Shown piece by piece: positions 41,463 through 50,304 of a DNA stretch of 64,000 nucleotides. The DNA lies in NCBI RefSeq assembly GCF_041434935.1, contig NZ_CP107964.1, positions 930,001 to 994,000 on the forward strand. The letters are read 5' to 3'. A program made the translations under genes and the position numbers. Each line of letters begins with the position of its first letter. Position 1 is the stretch's first letter. Source of the DNA: Kitasatospora sp. NBC_00374 (GTDB taxonomy: Bacteria > Actinomycetota > Actinomycetes > Streptomycetales > Streptomycetaceae). The notes beneath the pieces are model-generated. The model searched no databases. It saw only the letters and a program-made list of their open reading frames with translations, and was not told where the DNA came from.

Positions 41463-42121
41463 CGACCGCCGTGCGGCCCTGGGTCGACGACCCGTTCGCC
41501 GAGGCCATGCGGACCGGCCGCGGCCCGCTCTGGCTGCGCGGCGCGGACGGCAGCCGCCGGCCGCTGGAGGTGGACCGGTGGTGCGGCCCGGCGGCCGGCG
41601 CCGACCACAGTCTGCTGCTGCGCTGCCTGGACTCCGCCGAACCCGCCCTGGACATCGGCTGCGGGCCGGGCCGGCTGGTCGCCGAACTGCTGGCGCTCGG
41701 TGTCCCGGCGCTCGGGGTGGACGTCACCCGGGCGGCCGTCGCCCGGACCACCGGCCTCGGCGGGCTCGCCCTGTGCCGTTCGGTCTTCGACCGGCTGCCC
41801 GGCGAGGGCCGCTGGGGCACCGCCCTGCTCGCCGACGGCAACCTCGGCATCGGCGGCGACCCGGACGCCCTGCTGCACCGGTCCGCCCGGCTGCTCGGCC
41901 CCGGCGGCCGACTGCTGGTCGAGGTCGAACCCCGGCCCGCCGACGAGCGGCTGACGGTCCGGGTCGAGGGGCCGGACGGCCGCCTCGGGCCGCCGTTCGG
42001 CTGGGCCCGGCTGGACGCCGACGCCCTCGCCCGGCGCGCCGCGCCGGCCGGGCTGGCCGAGGTCGAGCGATGGAGCTCGCACGGCCGGGCCTTCGTCGCC
42101 CTGCGCCGCCCGGAGCGGTGA
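41459..42121 (+). CDS. Class I SAM-dependent methyltransferase
   Basis: 220 residues. LDIGCGPGRLVAEL is motif I, GVDVT the acidic end of strand 2, LLADGNLGIGGDPDALL around motif IV/V, and GGRLLVEVEP the post-III strand. Coupled by ATGA to the GT2-DUF2064 gene, so it probably methylates the same small molecule or glycan. The stop codon region is partly duplicated (AGCGGTGAGC at 42114 and 42128). Confidence 0.85.
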   Translation: MTTAVRPWVDDPFAEAMRTGRGPLWLRGADGSRRPLEVDRWCGPAAGADHSLLLRCLDSAEPALDIGCGPGRLVAELLALGVPALGVDVTRAAVARTTGLGGLALCRSVFDRLPGEGRWGTALLADGNLGIGGDPDALLHRSARLLGPGGRLLVEVEPRPADERLTVRVEGPDGRLGPPFGWARLDADALARRAAPAGLAEVERWSSHGRAFVALRRPER

Positions 42122-42556
42122 GCCCGAAGCGGTGAGCACACTCGGCCCGCTCCCCCGGGGCGGCTGAACGGACCGCCCGGCGCAGCCCCGTCGGAACGGG
42201 TGCGGCGGGCGGCCCGCGGCAGCCGTGGGTGCCGCAGGAGGGAGCCGCGGGTGGAGCCGCGCCGGCACCTGGCGATGGTGGCGGCGACCGCCGTGGCGAT
42301 GGGCCGTCGGTGTTCGGCGGCGGAGTCCTCGGCGCGCCGATGCTGAACGCCGGCCGGGGGCCGCAGGTACCGCTGCCGGCGGCGGCCGCGGCCGGGCCCG
42401 CGATCGCCGCCGGCTACGGGCTCGGCGTCCCGCGGCAGCCGCCGGCGGGGGACGGTCCCGCCTGACGGTTCCGGCGCGCCGCGCGAGTTGGCCCGGACGG
42501 CGGCGGAGTGGTTGGATCAAGGCCTTTGGATCGTGCGTTCGACGGGGGAACCGGAT
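42122..42556. other. 435-bp region without a supported gene
   Basis: Between the methyltransferase and the surface-protein gene. Short frames here (for example 42229-42465) encode Gly/Ala/Pro-rich or Arg-rich sequence with no domain or good start. The GGGGGAA at 42544-42550 near the right end is the binding site of the next gene. Confidence 0.6.
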
Positions 42557-44233
42557 TTGGCCGGATTGCGGGTCCGCGGGGTGCTGGCGGCAGCCGCCGC
42601 CGCGGTGGTGACGACGGTGGCGGCGCCCGCGGGGGCCGCCCAGGACAGGCCCGCCTTCGAGGTGCAGTACCCGACTCCGTCGGACCAGCAGCTCGCACCG
42701 GGTGACCCGGCCTTCCGCGACCTGGCGCTGTACATCCACAGCCTCGACAACCGTTCCACCCTGACCGGGCTGCAGGTGACGGTCGACGGACGCGCGCTCG
42801 CCAAGGTCGCGGAGCTCCGGCTGCCCGCGCAGTGCGCCTTCACCGACACCGCACACCTCCAGGCCGTCTGCGCGCTCGGCGAGGTGACCGCCGCCACCAC
42901 GCTCCGCCTCGGAGTACGCGCCAGCGCCGGCGCGGCGGTCGGCGCGGCCGGCGCGATCTCGTACCGGGTCACCGCGACCGGTGCGAGCGAGGGCGGCCAC
43001 TCCGGTACGCCGCGCACCACCGTGAAGGTGGCCGACGGGCCCGACCTGGCCGCCCGTCAGCTCCCCGCCCGGACCACGGTGGGCGGCCCGACCCCGATCG
43101 ACACCGGCTTCGTCAACCGGGGCAACCGGGATGCGAACGGCGTCGTGCTGTACTTCGCGCAGCGGCCGGCCTTCGGTGTCGAGGGCAGCTACGGCAACTG
43201 CCTGTACCCGGTCGTACCGGACTCCTACGTGCTGTGCCGGTTCGACGAGCTCGTGGTCCACCCCGGCGAGGCCCTGCGGCCCGCCGTCCCGGTGGTCCTC
43301 GCGCCCCAGGACGGCGGGAACCCGCCCAACTCCCGCTTCGAGTACGGCGTCGACGTCAAGGGCGGCCGGCAGGACCGCGCGCTGGGCGGCGACCCGGCGA
43401 TCACCCGGCGGGGCACCGGACCGGCCCTGACGCTGACGGCCGAGCCCGCGCCCTCCGGCGTCGAGTACGGCGGCGCCACGGTCTACGCCAACCTGGAGAC
43501 CGGCCGGGTGCGCGACCTCGCCGTGGTCGCCCCCGACATCGCGAGCACGCTGGGGAGCACGGCCAGGGCCGGCTTCGGCATCCGCAACGCCGGCGACGTG
43601 CCCGTGGCACCCGGGGACCCGGCGGGCACGCCCGTCGCCCTGCTGCTGGCCTTCCCCGAAGGCCTCCGGGTGGCCGAGGCGCCCGCGGGCTGCGCGCCCG
43701 CCACCGGCGGCACCCCCGGGTACACCTGCACCCCCACCAGGACCCTGCACCCGGACGAGACCGAGACCTTCACCTTCCAGGTCGAGCCCACCGAGCTGTT
43801 CGACCGTCGGACGGGCACCGCCGCGCTCTCCGCCGCGCCGGGCGGCGCGGACGCCTCCGCCGCCGACGACCGGGCCGAGTTCCGGGTCGGTTCGGTGCTC
43901 CCGGCCTTCCCCGACTCGCCCGCGCCGGCCGCCTCCCGGACCAGGACCGGGCCGACCCCGGCAAGCGTGAGCAGCCCCGGCCCGAGCCCCTCGACCAGCC
44001 CGGCGACCGCCCCGACGAACGCCTCCAGCAGCCCGGCGGCCGTCCCCGGTCCCGACCTGGCCCGCACCGGCGGCGGCGACGCCGGTCTGCCGATCGCCCT
44101 GGGCGGCGCGGCCGCGGTCGGCCTGGGCATCGGGCTGCTGGCAACGGCGCTGACGTACCGCCGCAGGGCCGGCCTCCACGGCCGGCACCGCGCCCGGCCG
44201 GGGTTCGCCCGTCCCCGAGGTGGGCAGGGCTGA
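42557..44233 (+). CDS. Sortase-anchored (LAxTG) surface protein
   Basis: 558 residues. TTG 42557 sits 6 nt after GGGGGAA. A signal peptide (LRVRGVLAAAAAAVV to APAGAA) is followed by ~450 residues of beta-rich, DUF11/Ig-like sequence with several Cys (e.g. CAFTDTAHLQAVCALG and GNCLYPVVPDSYVLCRF). The end carries a Ser/Pro/Thr wall-spanning stretch, then LARTG, a transmembrane helix and a basic tail (RRRAGLHGRHRARP), a class-E-type sortase signal used by streptomycetes. It should be covalently linked to the cell wall. Followed 34 nt later by a secreted-protein gene. Confidence 0.82.
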   Translation: MAGLRVRGVLAAAAAAVVTTVAAPAGAAQDRPAFEVQYPTPSDQQLAPGDPAFRDLALYIHSLDNRSTLTGLQVTVDGRALAKVAELRLPAQCAFTDTAHLQAVCALGEVTAATTLRLGVRASAGAAVGAAGAISYRVTATGASEGGHSGTPRTTVKVADGPDLAARQLPARTTVGGPTPIDTGFVNRGNRDANGVVLYFAQRPAFGVEGSYGNCLYPVVPDSYVLCRFDELVVHPGEALRPAVPVVLAPQDGGNPPNSRFEYGVDVKGGRQDRALGGDPAITRRGTGPALTLTAEPAPSGVEYGGATVYANLETGRVRDLAVVAPDIASTLGSTARAGFGIRNAGDVPVAPGDPAGTPVALLLAFPEGLRVAEAPAGCAPATGGTPGYTCTPTRTLHPDETETFTFQVEPTELFDRRTGTAALSAAPGGADASAADDRAEFRVGSVLPAFPDSPAPAASRTRTGPTPASVSSPGPSPSTSPATAPTNASSSPAAVPGPDLARTGGGDAGLPIALGGAAAVGLGIGLLATALTYRRRAGLHGRHRARPGFARPRGGQG

Positions 44234-44267
44234 CAGGAAGTCGGCCCCGCCCACCTCCGGAGGATCC

Positions 44268-44696
44268 TTGAAGCAGCCGCTCACCGCCGCCGCCCTCGCC
44301 GCACTGGCCCTCGCCGCAGCCCCCGCCCCGGCCCCGCGGGCCGCCGCCTCCGCGACCGACTGCGGAACGGCGCTGGTGGTCCAGTTCGTCGGCGCCTACC
44401 GCGACGCCGTACTCGGCGAGGGGCCCACCGGCCGCACCCCCTCGGAGATCCGCGCGCTCTACCTCACGCCCGAGCTCAACCTGCGGCTCGACCGGTGGGC
44501 CGAGCGGCACCCGGCCGCCGACCCGGTGTTCCGCGGCGCCGGTGTGCCGGTGCGGTGGTCCGCCGCCTGCGCGGCCGACGCGGTGGACCTCACCCAGTAC
44601 GCCGCCGACGGCGGTACCCGGCACGTCCGGTACCGGGTGCGGCTCGCCGACCAGTACATCGTCGGCATCGCGGACCCGGGCGCGGCCGACCGGTAG
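44268..44696 (+). CDS. Small secreted hypothetical protein, 142 residues
   Basis: TTG 44268 has GGAGG 5 nt upstream. Signal peptide residues 1-~27 (KQPLTAAALAALALAAAPAPAP). The mature part has two Cys (TDCGTALVVQF, SAACAADAVD) that may pair, and reads like a small nuclear-transport-factor-2-like or cystatin-like domain (FVGAYRDAVLGEGPTGRTP, RYRVRLADQYIVGI). No firm family. Probably co-transcribed with the LAxTG protein. Confidence 0.72.
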   Translation: MKQPLTAAALAALALAAAPAPAPRAAASATDCGTALVVQFVGAYRDAVLGEGPTGRTPSEIRALYLTPELNLRLDRWAERHPAADPVFRGAGVPVRWSAACAADAVDLTQYAADGGTRHVRYRVRLADQYIVGIADPGAADR

Positions 44697-44722
44697 CGCC
44701 GGCGGGGCACGGACGCCGGGCC

Positions 44723-45151
44723 CTACCCCACCGGGTGGAAGCGCCAACCGGCCGACCCGCCGGCCGACCCCACCAGTGCGGCCGGCGGCGGGAGCACCCG
44801 CGCCGGGCTGCGCCCGAGGACCAGTTCGGCCGCGGGGACGGCGACGACGAAGTCACCCGGCGCGTCGGCCGGGGTGAGCCGCCAGCGGCGCGGCTCGGGG
44901 AATCCGCCCACCGGGAGATTGAAGTCGGGGTCCCCCGCGTACCCGAGGAACGTCCGGGTCCTGATGTTCGCGATCGTGCAGGCGCCCTCGCCGGCCGGCT
45001 CGATGCGCCACTCCTGCTCGCCCATGCCGTTGGCCGGCAGCATCAGGACCGGTGTCCCGGGGTCGCTCAGCCCGTCCTGCAGGGTCAGGAAGTTCTCCTC
45101 CGGACCGAAGTCGCCGATCCGGAAGACACCGTTCGGGGTGGAAGCAGCCAT
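44723..45151 (-). CDS. I66-family-like serine proteinase inhibitor (beta-trefoil)
   Basis: 142 residues, no signal peptide. The pattern NGVFRIGDFGPEENFLTLQ, EQEWRIEP, CTIANIRTRTFLGYAG, FPEPRRWRLTP and AGWRFHPVG resembles family I66 beta-trefoil inhibitors (mycospin/cospin relatives), which also occur in streptomycetes. ATG 45151 has GGAG 7 nt upstream. Without a signal peptide it would guard against intracellular proteases or be exported non-classically. Assigned from memory of the family pattern; a ricin-type lectin is the alternative. Confidence 0.6.
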   Translation of the reverse strand: MAASTPNGVFRIGDFGPEENFLTLQDGLSDPGTPVLMLPANGMGEQEWRIEPAGEGACTIANIRTRTFLGYAGDPDFNLPVGGFPEPRRWRLTPADAPGDFVVAVPAAELVLGRSPARVLPPPAALVGSAGGSAGWRFHPVG

Positions 45152-45344
45152 GCCGGACTCCGTTCTCGCTCGTACCGTCCCGGCTCCGGCCGGTCGGCCG
45201 GCGCCAACGGCCATCGTCACCTCGTCGGCCGGCCAAGGGAGTTGCGACACCCCGGCGGCTCACCCGGACGCGGCCGCGCCCGCGCTCCAGGCGGCTTCCC
45301 GGCAAATCGGTGGCGCGTACGGGCGGCGGTTGCTTGGATGCGCT

Positions 45345-46184
45345 GTGCACTTCACGAAGACCGACACCGATGACCTGCTCGCCCGCATCGAGCGCTACTA
45401 CGACGCGGTACCCCGGTCCGCCGCCCGGGCCGAGGACTTCGGGCCGCTGACCCTGTTCGTCCGCAACGGGGAGGGCTGGGGGTACTACGGCCGCCCGACG
45501 CTCGGCTGGGACGGCCCGGCCGCCACGGTCGCTGACGTCGACCGCGTCCGGGCCCGCCAGCGGGAGCTGGGCGTCCCGGAGAGCTTCGAGTGGGTGGCGG
45601 AGAACGCGCCCGGGCTGCGGGAGGCGGTGGAGGCCAGCGGCCTGACCGTGCACGCCCACCCGCTGATGGCGCTCGACCCCGACGCCCCCGGGCTGCCGGC
45701 CGACCTCACCGTCCGGTTGCTCGACCCGGACGCCCCCGAGCTCGCCGGTGCGCTCGCCGTACCGCGGCTGGCGTTCGCCGAGCCCGGCACCGGGATCGGC
45801 GCGGCCGGCCCGGCCGAGCTGGCCGCCGCCACGGCGGAGCTCCTGACGGACGGCACGCTGGAGCGGGTCGCCGGCCGGATGCGGGCCGGGCTGACCGTGA
45901 CGGCCGCCGCGCTGGCCCCGGACGGCTCCCCGCTCTGCTCGGGGATGCACCAGCCGGTGGACGGGGTCACCGAGGTGGTCGGCGTCGGGACGCTGCCGGC
46001 CGCCCGCCGCCGGGGCCTGGCGCTGGCCGTCACCGCGTGTCTGGTGGCCGACGCCCGCGCGCGCGGCGCCGCGACGGTGTTCCTCTCGGCGGACGACGAG
46101 GCCGTCGCCCGGATCTACGGCCGGGCGGGCTTCCGCCGGGTCGCCACCGCGCTGATCGCCGAGCCCGCCGAGCCCGCCTCGTAG
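45345..46184 (+). CDS. GNAT-family N-acetyltransferase
   Basis: 279 residues. The N-terminal ~130 residues form a degenerate GNAT-like half (WVAENAPGLREAVEASGLTVH); the C-terminal half carries the acetyl-CoA motif GVGTLPAARRRGLALAVTACLVADA and FLSADDEAVARIYGRAGFRRV. Tandem GNAT architecture. GTG 45345 with TTGGAT 5 nt upstream is the likely leaderless start. Divergent from the I66-like gene. Substrate unknown. Confidence 0.85.
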   Translation: MHFTKTDTDDLLARIERYYDAVPRSAARAEDFGPLTLFVRNGEGWGYYGRPTLGWDGPAATVADVDRVRARQRELGVPESFEWVAENAPGLREAVEASGLTVHAHPLMALDPDAPGLPADLTVRLLDPDAPELAGALAVPRLAFAEPGTGIGAAGPAELAAATAELLTDGTLERVAGRMRAGLTVTAAALAPDGSPLCSGMHQPVDGVTEVVGVGTLPAARRRGLALAVTACLVADARARGAATVFLSADDEAVARIYGRAGFRRVATALIAEPAEPAS

Positions 46185-46209
46185 CTCTCGCGGCCGCTCG
46201 TACGGTCGC

Positions 46210-47100
46210 TCAATCGGGCAGCGGGGCGTCCTCGTCCAGCAGCGGCGCCAGCAGGTCGCCGTGCGCGGCGACGCGTTCCAGGACCTGGTCGGGTGTGAAG
46301 GCCAGGTCCTCGGCCCGGGTGCAGCTCTCGATCTCCGCCCAGCTCACGGGGGCGGACACCCCGGGGACCGGGGTCGCCCGAAGGGTGTAGGGCGCGGCGG
46401 TGGTCTTGGCCGTCGCGTTCTGCGACCAGTCGACGAAGACCCGGCCCCGGCGCAGTGCCTTCGCCATCCGGGACACCATCAGGTCGGGGTGGTCGGCGGC
46501 CAGCCGTTCGGCCAGCGCCCTGGCGTACGCGCCGACCGCCTTGGCGGGGGCGGGGCGCAGCGCCGCGTACAGGTGCAGGCCCTTGCTCCCGGAGGTCTTG
46601 GGGTGGGCGCGCAGGCCGTCGGCGGCGAGCCGCTCGCGGATCAGCAGGGCGGCCCGGCAGCACTGGACCAGGTCGGCGCCGGGCCCGGGGTCGAGGTCGA
46701 CGACCAGCCGGTCGTGGTGGGTCGGGCCGGTGTCGGCCGTCCACTGCGGGACGTGCAGCTCCAGGGCGTAGCCGTTGCCGACCGTCATCAGGGTGGCGAG
46801 GTCGTCCACGGTGACCCGGTCCTTCGGGCCCTCGTGGGTGGGGACGGTCACGGTGTGCACCCAGTCGGGCAGGCCGGGCGGCGGGTTCTTGGCGAAGAAG
46901 CCCTCCTCGCCGATCCCGGAGGGGAAGCGCAGGAAGGTCGCGGGCCGGCGCCGCAGGTGCGGCAGCATGGCCGGGGCGACCTGGGCGTAGTAGTAGAGCG
47001 CCTCGCCCTTGGTCCAGCCGGTGACCGGCCACAGGACCTTGTCGAGGTGGGACAGGACCAGGCGGCGGCCCTCGACTTCCGTGACCTGGCGCTCCGGCAT
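46210..47100 (-). CDS. ligD: LigD-type NHEJ DNA polymerase (primase-polymerase domain)
   Basis: 296 residues, a stand-alone LigD polymerase domain of the archaeo-eukaryotic primase superfamily: KVLWPVTGWTKGEALYYYAQVAPAMLPHLRRRPATF (in pieces), VVDLDPG with the metal Asp pair, and TSGSKGLHLY. It adds (ribo)nucleotides at DNA ends during Ku-dependent end joining. It is divergent from ku with only 32 bp between start codons. No ligase or phosphoesterase domain is attached; these are separate genes in streptomycetes. Confidence 0.92.
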   Translation of the reverse strand: MPERQVTEVEGRRLVLSHLDKVLWPVTGWTKGEALYYYAQVAPAMLPHLRRRPATFLRFPSGIGEEGFFAKNPPPGLPDWVHTVTVPTHEGPKDRVTVDDLATLMTVGNGYALELHVPQWTADTGPTHHDRLVVDLDPGPGADLVQCCRAALLIRERLAADGLRAHPKTSGSKGLHLYAALRPAPAKAVGAYARALAERLAADHPDLMVSRMAKALRRGRVFVDWSQNATAKTTAAPYTLRATPVPGVSAPVSWAEIESCTRAEDLAFTPDQVLERVAAHGDLLAPLLDEDAPLPD

Positions 47101-47132
47101 AACGTGGTAGATCCCCGCGAAAGGGATGGGCT

Positions 47133-48143
47133 ATGCCACAGGTCACCTGGAAGGGCGTCATCACGTTCGGGCTGGTCAGCGTGCCCGTCCAGCTGTACGC
47201 CGCGACCGAGGAGCACAGCGGGCCGACCCTGCACCAGATGCACGCGAAGGACGGCTCGCGGATCCGGCTGAAGCGCTTCTGCGAGGCGGAGGGCGTCGAG
47301 GTCCCGTACGGCGAGGTGGTCAAGGGGTACGAGTCCCCCGACGGGCGCCAGGTGGTGCTGGACGAGTCGGACCTGGCCGAGCTGCCGCTGCCGAGCAAGA
47401 AGATCATCGACGTGCTGGCGTTCGTCCCGGCCGACTCGATCGACCCGATGATGCTGGCCAAGGCCTACTACGTGTCGACGGCCGACAAGGCGCCCGCCAA
47501 GCCGTACGTGCTGCTGCGCGACGCCCTGGTGGAGTCCGGGCAGATCGCCGTCACCAAGGTGACGATGCGGACGAGGGAGTCGCTGGCGGTGCTGCGGGTG
47601 CGCGGCGACGCGCTGGTGCTGCAGACCTGCCTGTGGCCGGACGAGGTGCGGTCGGCCGAGGGGGTCGCGCCGGACGAGTCGGTGACGGTGCGGCCGCAGG
47701 AGCTGAAGATGGCCCGGTCGTTGATGGACACCCTGTCGGAGGACTTCGACCTGTCCGCGCTGCACGACGAGTACCAGCAGGCCCTGGAGCAGCTGATCGA
47801 GGCGAAGCTTGCCGGGGTGGAGACCCCGCACGGGGAGGAGCCGGCCGAGACGGCGGGCGCCGACGTGATCGACCTGATGGCGGTGCTGCGCAGCAGCGTG
47901 AAGGCGGCCAAGGAGGTGCACGGCAGGGCCGCCGCGCCGGCGGACGGGGCCCGGGAAGACGCGGGGGCCGAGGCGGCCTCGCCCGGGCAGCGGACGGCGG
48001 CGCGGAAGCCCGCCGGCAAGAAGACCGCCGCCGCGAAGAGCCCGGCGAAGCGCGCCGGGGAGCCGGCCGCGAAGAGCGCGGCGAAGGCGCCGGCGAAGAA
48101 GGCCGCCGCCGCCAAGCGGGCGGCGCCGCGACGGGCCTCGTGA
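47133..48143 (+). CDS. ku: Ku protein (NHEJ DNA-end binding)
   Basis: 336 residues. Ku core ~1-255: TWKGVITFGLVSVPVQLYAA, LHQMHAKDGSRIRLKRFCEAEGVEV, PSKKIIDVLAFVP, then SLMDTLSEDFDLSALHDEYQQAL. The last ~75 residues are a Lys/Ala/Pro-rich tail like that of other actinobacterial Ku proteins, which aids DNA binding and bridging. ATG 47133 has AAAGGGATGGG upstream. It works with the divergent LigD polymerase. Confidence 0.95.
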   Translation: MPQVTWKGVITFGLVSVPVQLYAATEEHSGPTLHQMHAKDGSRIRLKRFCEAEGVEVPYGEVVKGYESPDGRQVVLDESDLAELPLPSKKIIDVLAFVPADSIDPMMLAKAYYVSTADKAPAKPYVLLRDALVESGQIAVTKVTMRTRESLAVLRVRGDALVLQTCLWPDEVRSAEGVAPDESVTVRPQELKMARSLMDTLSEDFDLSALHDEYQQALEQLIEAKLAGVETPHGEEPAETAGADVIDLMAVLRSSVKAAKEVHGRAAAPADGAREDAGAEAASPGQRTAARKPAGKKTAAAKSPAKRAGEPAAKSAAKAPAKKAAAAKRAAPRRAS

Positions 48144-48178
48144 CGCCCGGGCCGCCCGTGCGGGACCGGCCCGGGGCG
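48144..48178. terminator. Bidirectional terminator after ku
   Basis: CGCCCGGGCC pairs with GGCCCGGGGCG with one bulge, loop ~14 nt, between the convergent stops of ku and a secreted-protein gene. Confidence 0.55.
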
Positions 48179-48187
48179 GGTCGCGGG

Positions 48188-48532
48188 TCAGGAGAGGAAG
48201 CGGACCGACCGGAGCAGCAGCCGGTCGCTCAGCTGCCGGCCCGGCGCGAGCAGGTGGGTCGCGCCCGTGCAGTCCTTCTCCAGGTAGAGCAGGGCCGGGG
48301 AGTCGGTCCGGTTGTCCGGGGCGAAGGCCGGCAGGCCGCGGCCGCCGGTGTCCTCGGGTACACCGATGCAGACCCGGTCCGCCGGGTCGACGAGTTCGCC
48401 GGGTGTCCGCAGGCCGAGCTCGTTGACGTAGGTGTACGCGAAGGTGCCCTGGGCGGCGACCGCGTGGCCGGGGACGGACCACAGGAGTGCCAGGGCGGCT
48501 GTGGCGACAGCAGCGGTGGTGCGGATACGCAT
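48188..48532 (-). CDS. Small secreted hypothetical protein, 114 residues
   Basis: Signal peptide residues 1-~27 (RIRTTAAVATAALALLWSV, cleavage near AVAAQG). The mature ~87 residues contain two Cys (DRVCIGVPED, KDCTGA) likely forming a disulfide and a LYLEKDCTGA segment like small beta-rich secreted proteins of streptomycetes (beta/gamma-crystallin-like possible). ATG 48532 has only a weak GCGAG upstream. Convergent with ku. Confidence 0.72.
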   Translation of the reverse strand: MRIRTTAAVATAALALLWSVPGHAVAAQGTFAYTYVNELGLRTPGELVDPADRVCIGVPEDTGGRGLPAFAPDNRTDSPALLYLEKDCTGATHLLAPGRQLSDRLLLRSVRFLS

Positions 48533-48647
48533 GGCGGAGCGGGCTCGCTTTCCCGTCGGGACGGAGGGGGACGGGATCACCCTAGAGCGGGACCAATCGG
48601 GTGAAACGGTTCTCCTTGCCCGGTTCGCGCGTGTCGGGTGCGGCGGG

Positions 48648-48679
48648 GCGTGTCGGCCTGACGGCGTGTCGGCCTGACG
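48648..48679. repeat. 16-bp tandem duplication after the iminopeptidase stop
   Basis: GCGTGTCGGCCTGACG occurs twice in perfect tandem (48648-48663, 48664-48679), 5 bp beyond the end of the minus-strand gene that stops at 48685. Confidence 0.9.
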
Positions 48680-48684
48680 TCCCC

Positions 48685-49644
48685 TCAGTGTCGGGCGAAC
48701 CGCTCGATCGCGTCGAGGACCTCCCGCTGCTGGGCGTCGCTGCCCTTGTGCCCGGAGTCGTCCACCACCACCAGCCGCGCGTCGGGCCAGGCACGGGCGA
48801 GCTCCCAGGCCGTGTCGAGCGGGGTGCTGAGGTCGAGCCTGCCGTGGACCAGCACCCCGGGGATGCCCGCCAGGCGGCCCGCGTCGCGCAGCAGGGCGCC
48901 CTCCTCCAGCCAGGCGCCGTGCGCGAAGTAGTGCGAGCAGATCCGCACGAAGGCCAGCAGCGCGGCCGGCGGCCGGTCACCGTACGGACGGGGCGCGCCG
49001 CTGGGCTCCATCGAGAGCACCGCGTCCTCCCAGGCCGCCCAGTCGACGGCGGCCCGCTCCCGGACGGACGGGTCGGGATGTTCCATCAGCCGGGCGTAGG
49101 CCGCGACCAGGTCGCCGTCCCGCTCGGCCGCCGGCACCCCCGCCCGGAAGCGCGCCCACTGCTCGGGGAAGAAGCGGCGCACGCCGCGGTAGAGCCAGTC
49201 GGTCTCGGACCGCCGGGTGGTGGTGACGGCGGCGATGACGATCTGAGAGACCCGCTCGGGGTGGCGCTGCGCGTAGGCCAGGATCAGGGTGGAGCCCCAG
49301 GAGCCGCCGTGGAGCAGCCAGTTCTCCACCCCGAGGTACTCGCGCAGCCGCTCCATGTCGGCGAGCAGGTGTTCGGTCGTGTTGAGGCTCATGTCGGCCG
49401 ACGGGTCGCTCGCGTGCGGGGTGCTGCGACCGCAGCCGCGCTGGTCGAACAGGATGATCCGGTACAGCTCCGGGTCGAACCTGCGGCGCGCGCCCGGCGT
49501 GCAGCCCGAGCCGGGGCCGCCGTGGACCACCAGTGCGGGCTTGCCGTCCGGGTTGCCGCAGGCCTCCCAGTAGACGAGGTTGCCGTCCCCGGTGTCGAGC
49601 ATCCCGTGGTCGTACGGTTCGATCGGCGGGTACGGGCCGGTCAT
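48685..49644 (-). CDS. pip: Proline iminopeptidase (peptidase S33)
   Basis: 319 residues, usual family length. HGGPGSGC oxyanion region, DQRGCGRS, GGSWGSTL with the nucleophile Ser, and GHKGSD with the catalytic His; the acid Asp is in HGRLDLSTP. Releases N-terminal proline from peptides; cytoplasmic. ATG 49644 has GAAGGAG upstream. Confidence 0.93.
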   Translation of the reverse strand: MTGPYPPIEPYDHGMLDTGDGNLVYWEACGNPDGKPALVVHGGPGSGCTPGARRRFDPELYRIILFDQRGCGRSTPHASDPSADMSLNTTEHLLADMERLREYLGVENWLLHGGSWGSTLILAYAQRHPERVSQIVIAAVTTTRRSETDWLYRGVRRFFPEQWARFRAGVPAAERDGDLVAAYARLMEHPDPSVRERAAVDWAAWEDAVLSMEPSGAPRPYGDRPPAALLAFVRICSHYFAHGAWLEEGALLRDAGRLAGIPGVLVHGRLDLSTPLDTAWELARAWPDARLVVVDDSGHKGSDAQQREVLDAIERFARH

Positions 49645-49748
49645 GGCGGTGGGCTCCTTCGGCGGCGGGCGAACGGCCCACGGTACGAGCGGTGACCAGC
49701 CGTCCGGAGGTGGCCGGTGAAGCGGCGGCGGGCCCGTCCCGCGCCGGG

Positions 49749-50243
49749 TCAGCCCGTGGCCGGGCGCAGCATGGCGAACTCCAGGCCCCGGTCGCTCTCC
49801 TCGTCGACGGGCTGGACCTCGCCGGTGCGGCCGAAGCCGTGCCGGGTGTACAGGCGCTCGGCGGGCGCGTTCGCCTCGGCGACCCACAGCAGCACCTCCG
49901 GCAGCCCCAGCCGCCCGGCCCGCTCGATCGCGGCCCGCACCAGCAGGTCGCCCACGCCCAGGCCGCGGGCGGCCGGGTGCACCCACATCGAGACCAGCTC
50001 GGCCTGCCCGGGGCCCGCCGGGACGATCCCGACCAGCCCGAGCGATTCGCCGTCGCGCTCGGCGACCAGGGTGTTGCGCGCCAGCAGCCGGCCGCGCCAG
50101 ACGTCCTCGGTGAAGGCCTGTTCGCGGGCCAGGGTCGAGCCGAAGGCCTCGGGCGCGTCGGCCAGGGCGGCCAGCCGCACCTCGCGGTAGCCCGTCCACT
50201 CCTCGGCCGCGAGCCTCCGCACCACCACTGTCGTCGTCGTCAT
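49749..50243 (-). CDS. GNAT-family N-acetyltransferase
   Basis: 164 residues, a complete single GNAT domain: RLAAEEWTGYREVRLAALADAPEAFGS, MWVHPAARGLGVGDLLVRAAIERA (acetyl-CoA loop) and WVAEANAPAERLYTRHGFGRTG. The N-terminal pattern is common in RimI-like enzymes acting on small molecules or protein N-termini. ATG 50243, with no strong binding site visible. Substrate unknown. Confidence 0.87.
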   Translation of the reverse strand: MTTTTVVVRRLAAEEWTGYREVRLAALADAPEAFGSTLAREQAFTEDVWRGRLLARNTLVAERDGESLGLVGIVPAGPGQAELVSMWVHPAARGLGVGDLLVRAAIERAGRLGLPEVLLWVAEANAPAERLYTRHGFGRTGEVQPVDEESDRGLEFAMLRPATG

Positions 50244-50304
50244 GGGCGCGACGATGCCACCGGCCGGCGGACGTGCGCAATCGGATTGCCGCGCGGCCGG
50301 CCGC

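Noticed and set aside
42229..42465. 78-codon frame after the methyltransferase
   Set aside because: Gly/Ala/Pro-rich with no domain and no clear binding site; not distinguishable from non-coding GC-rich DNA.
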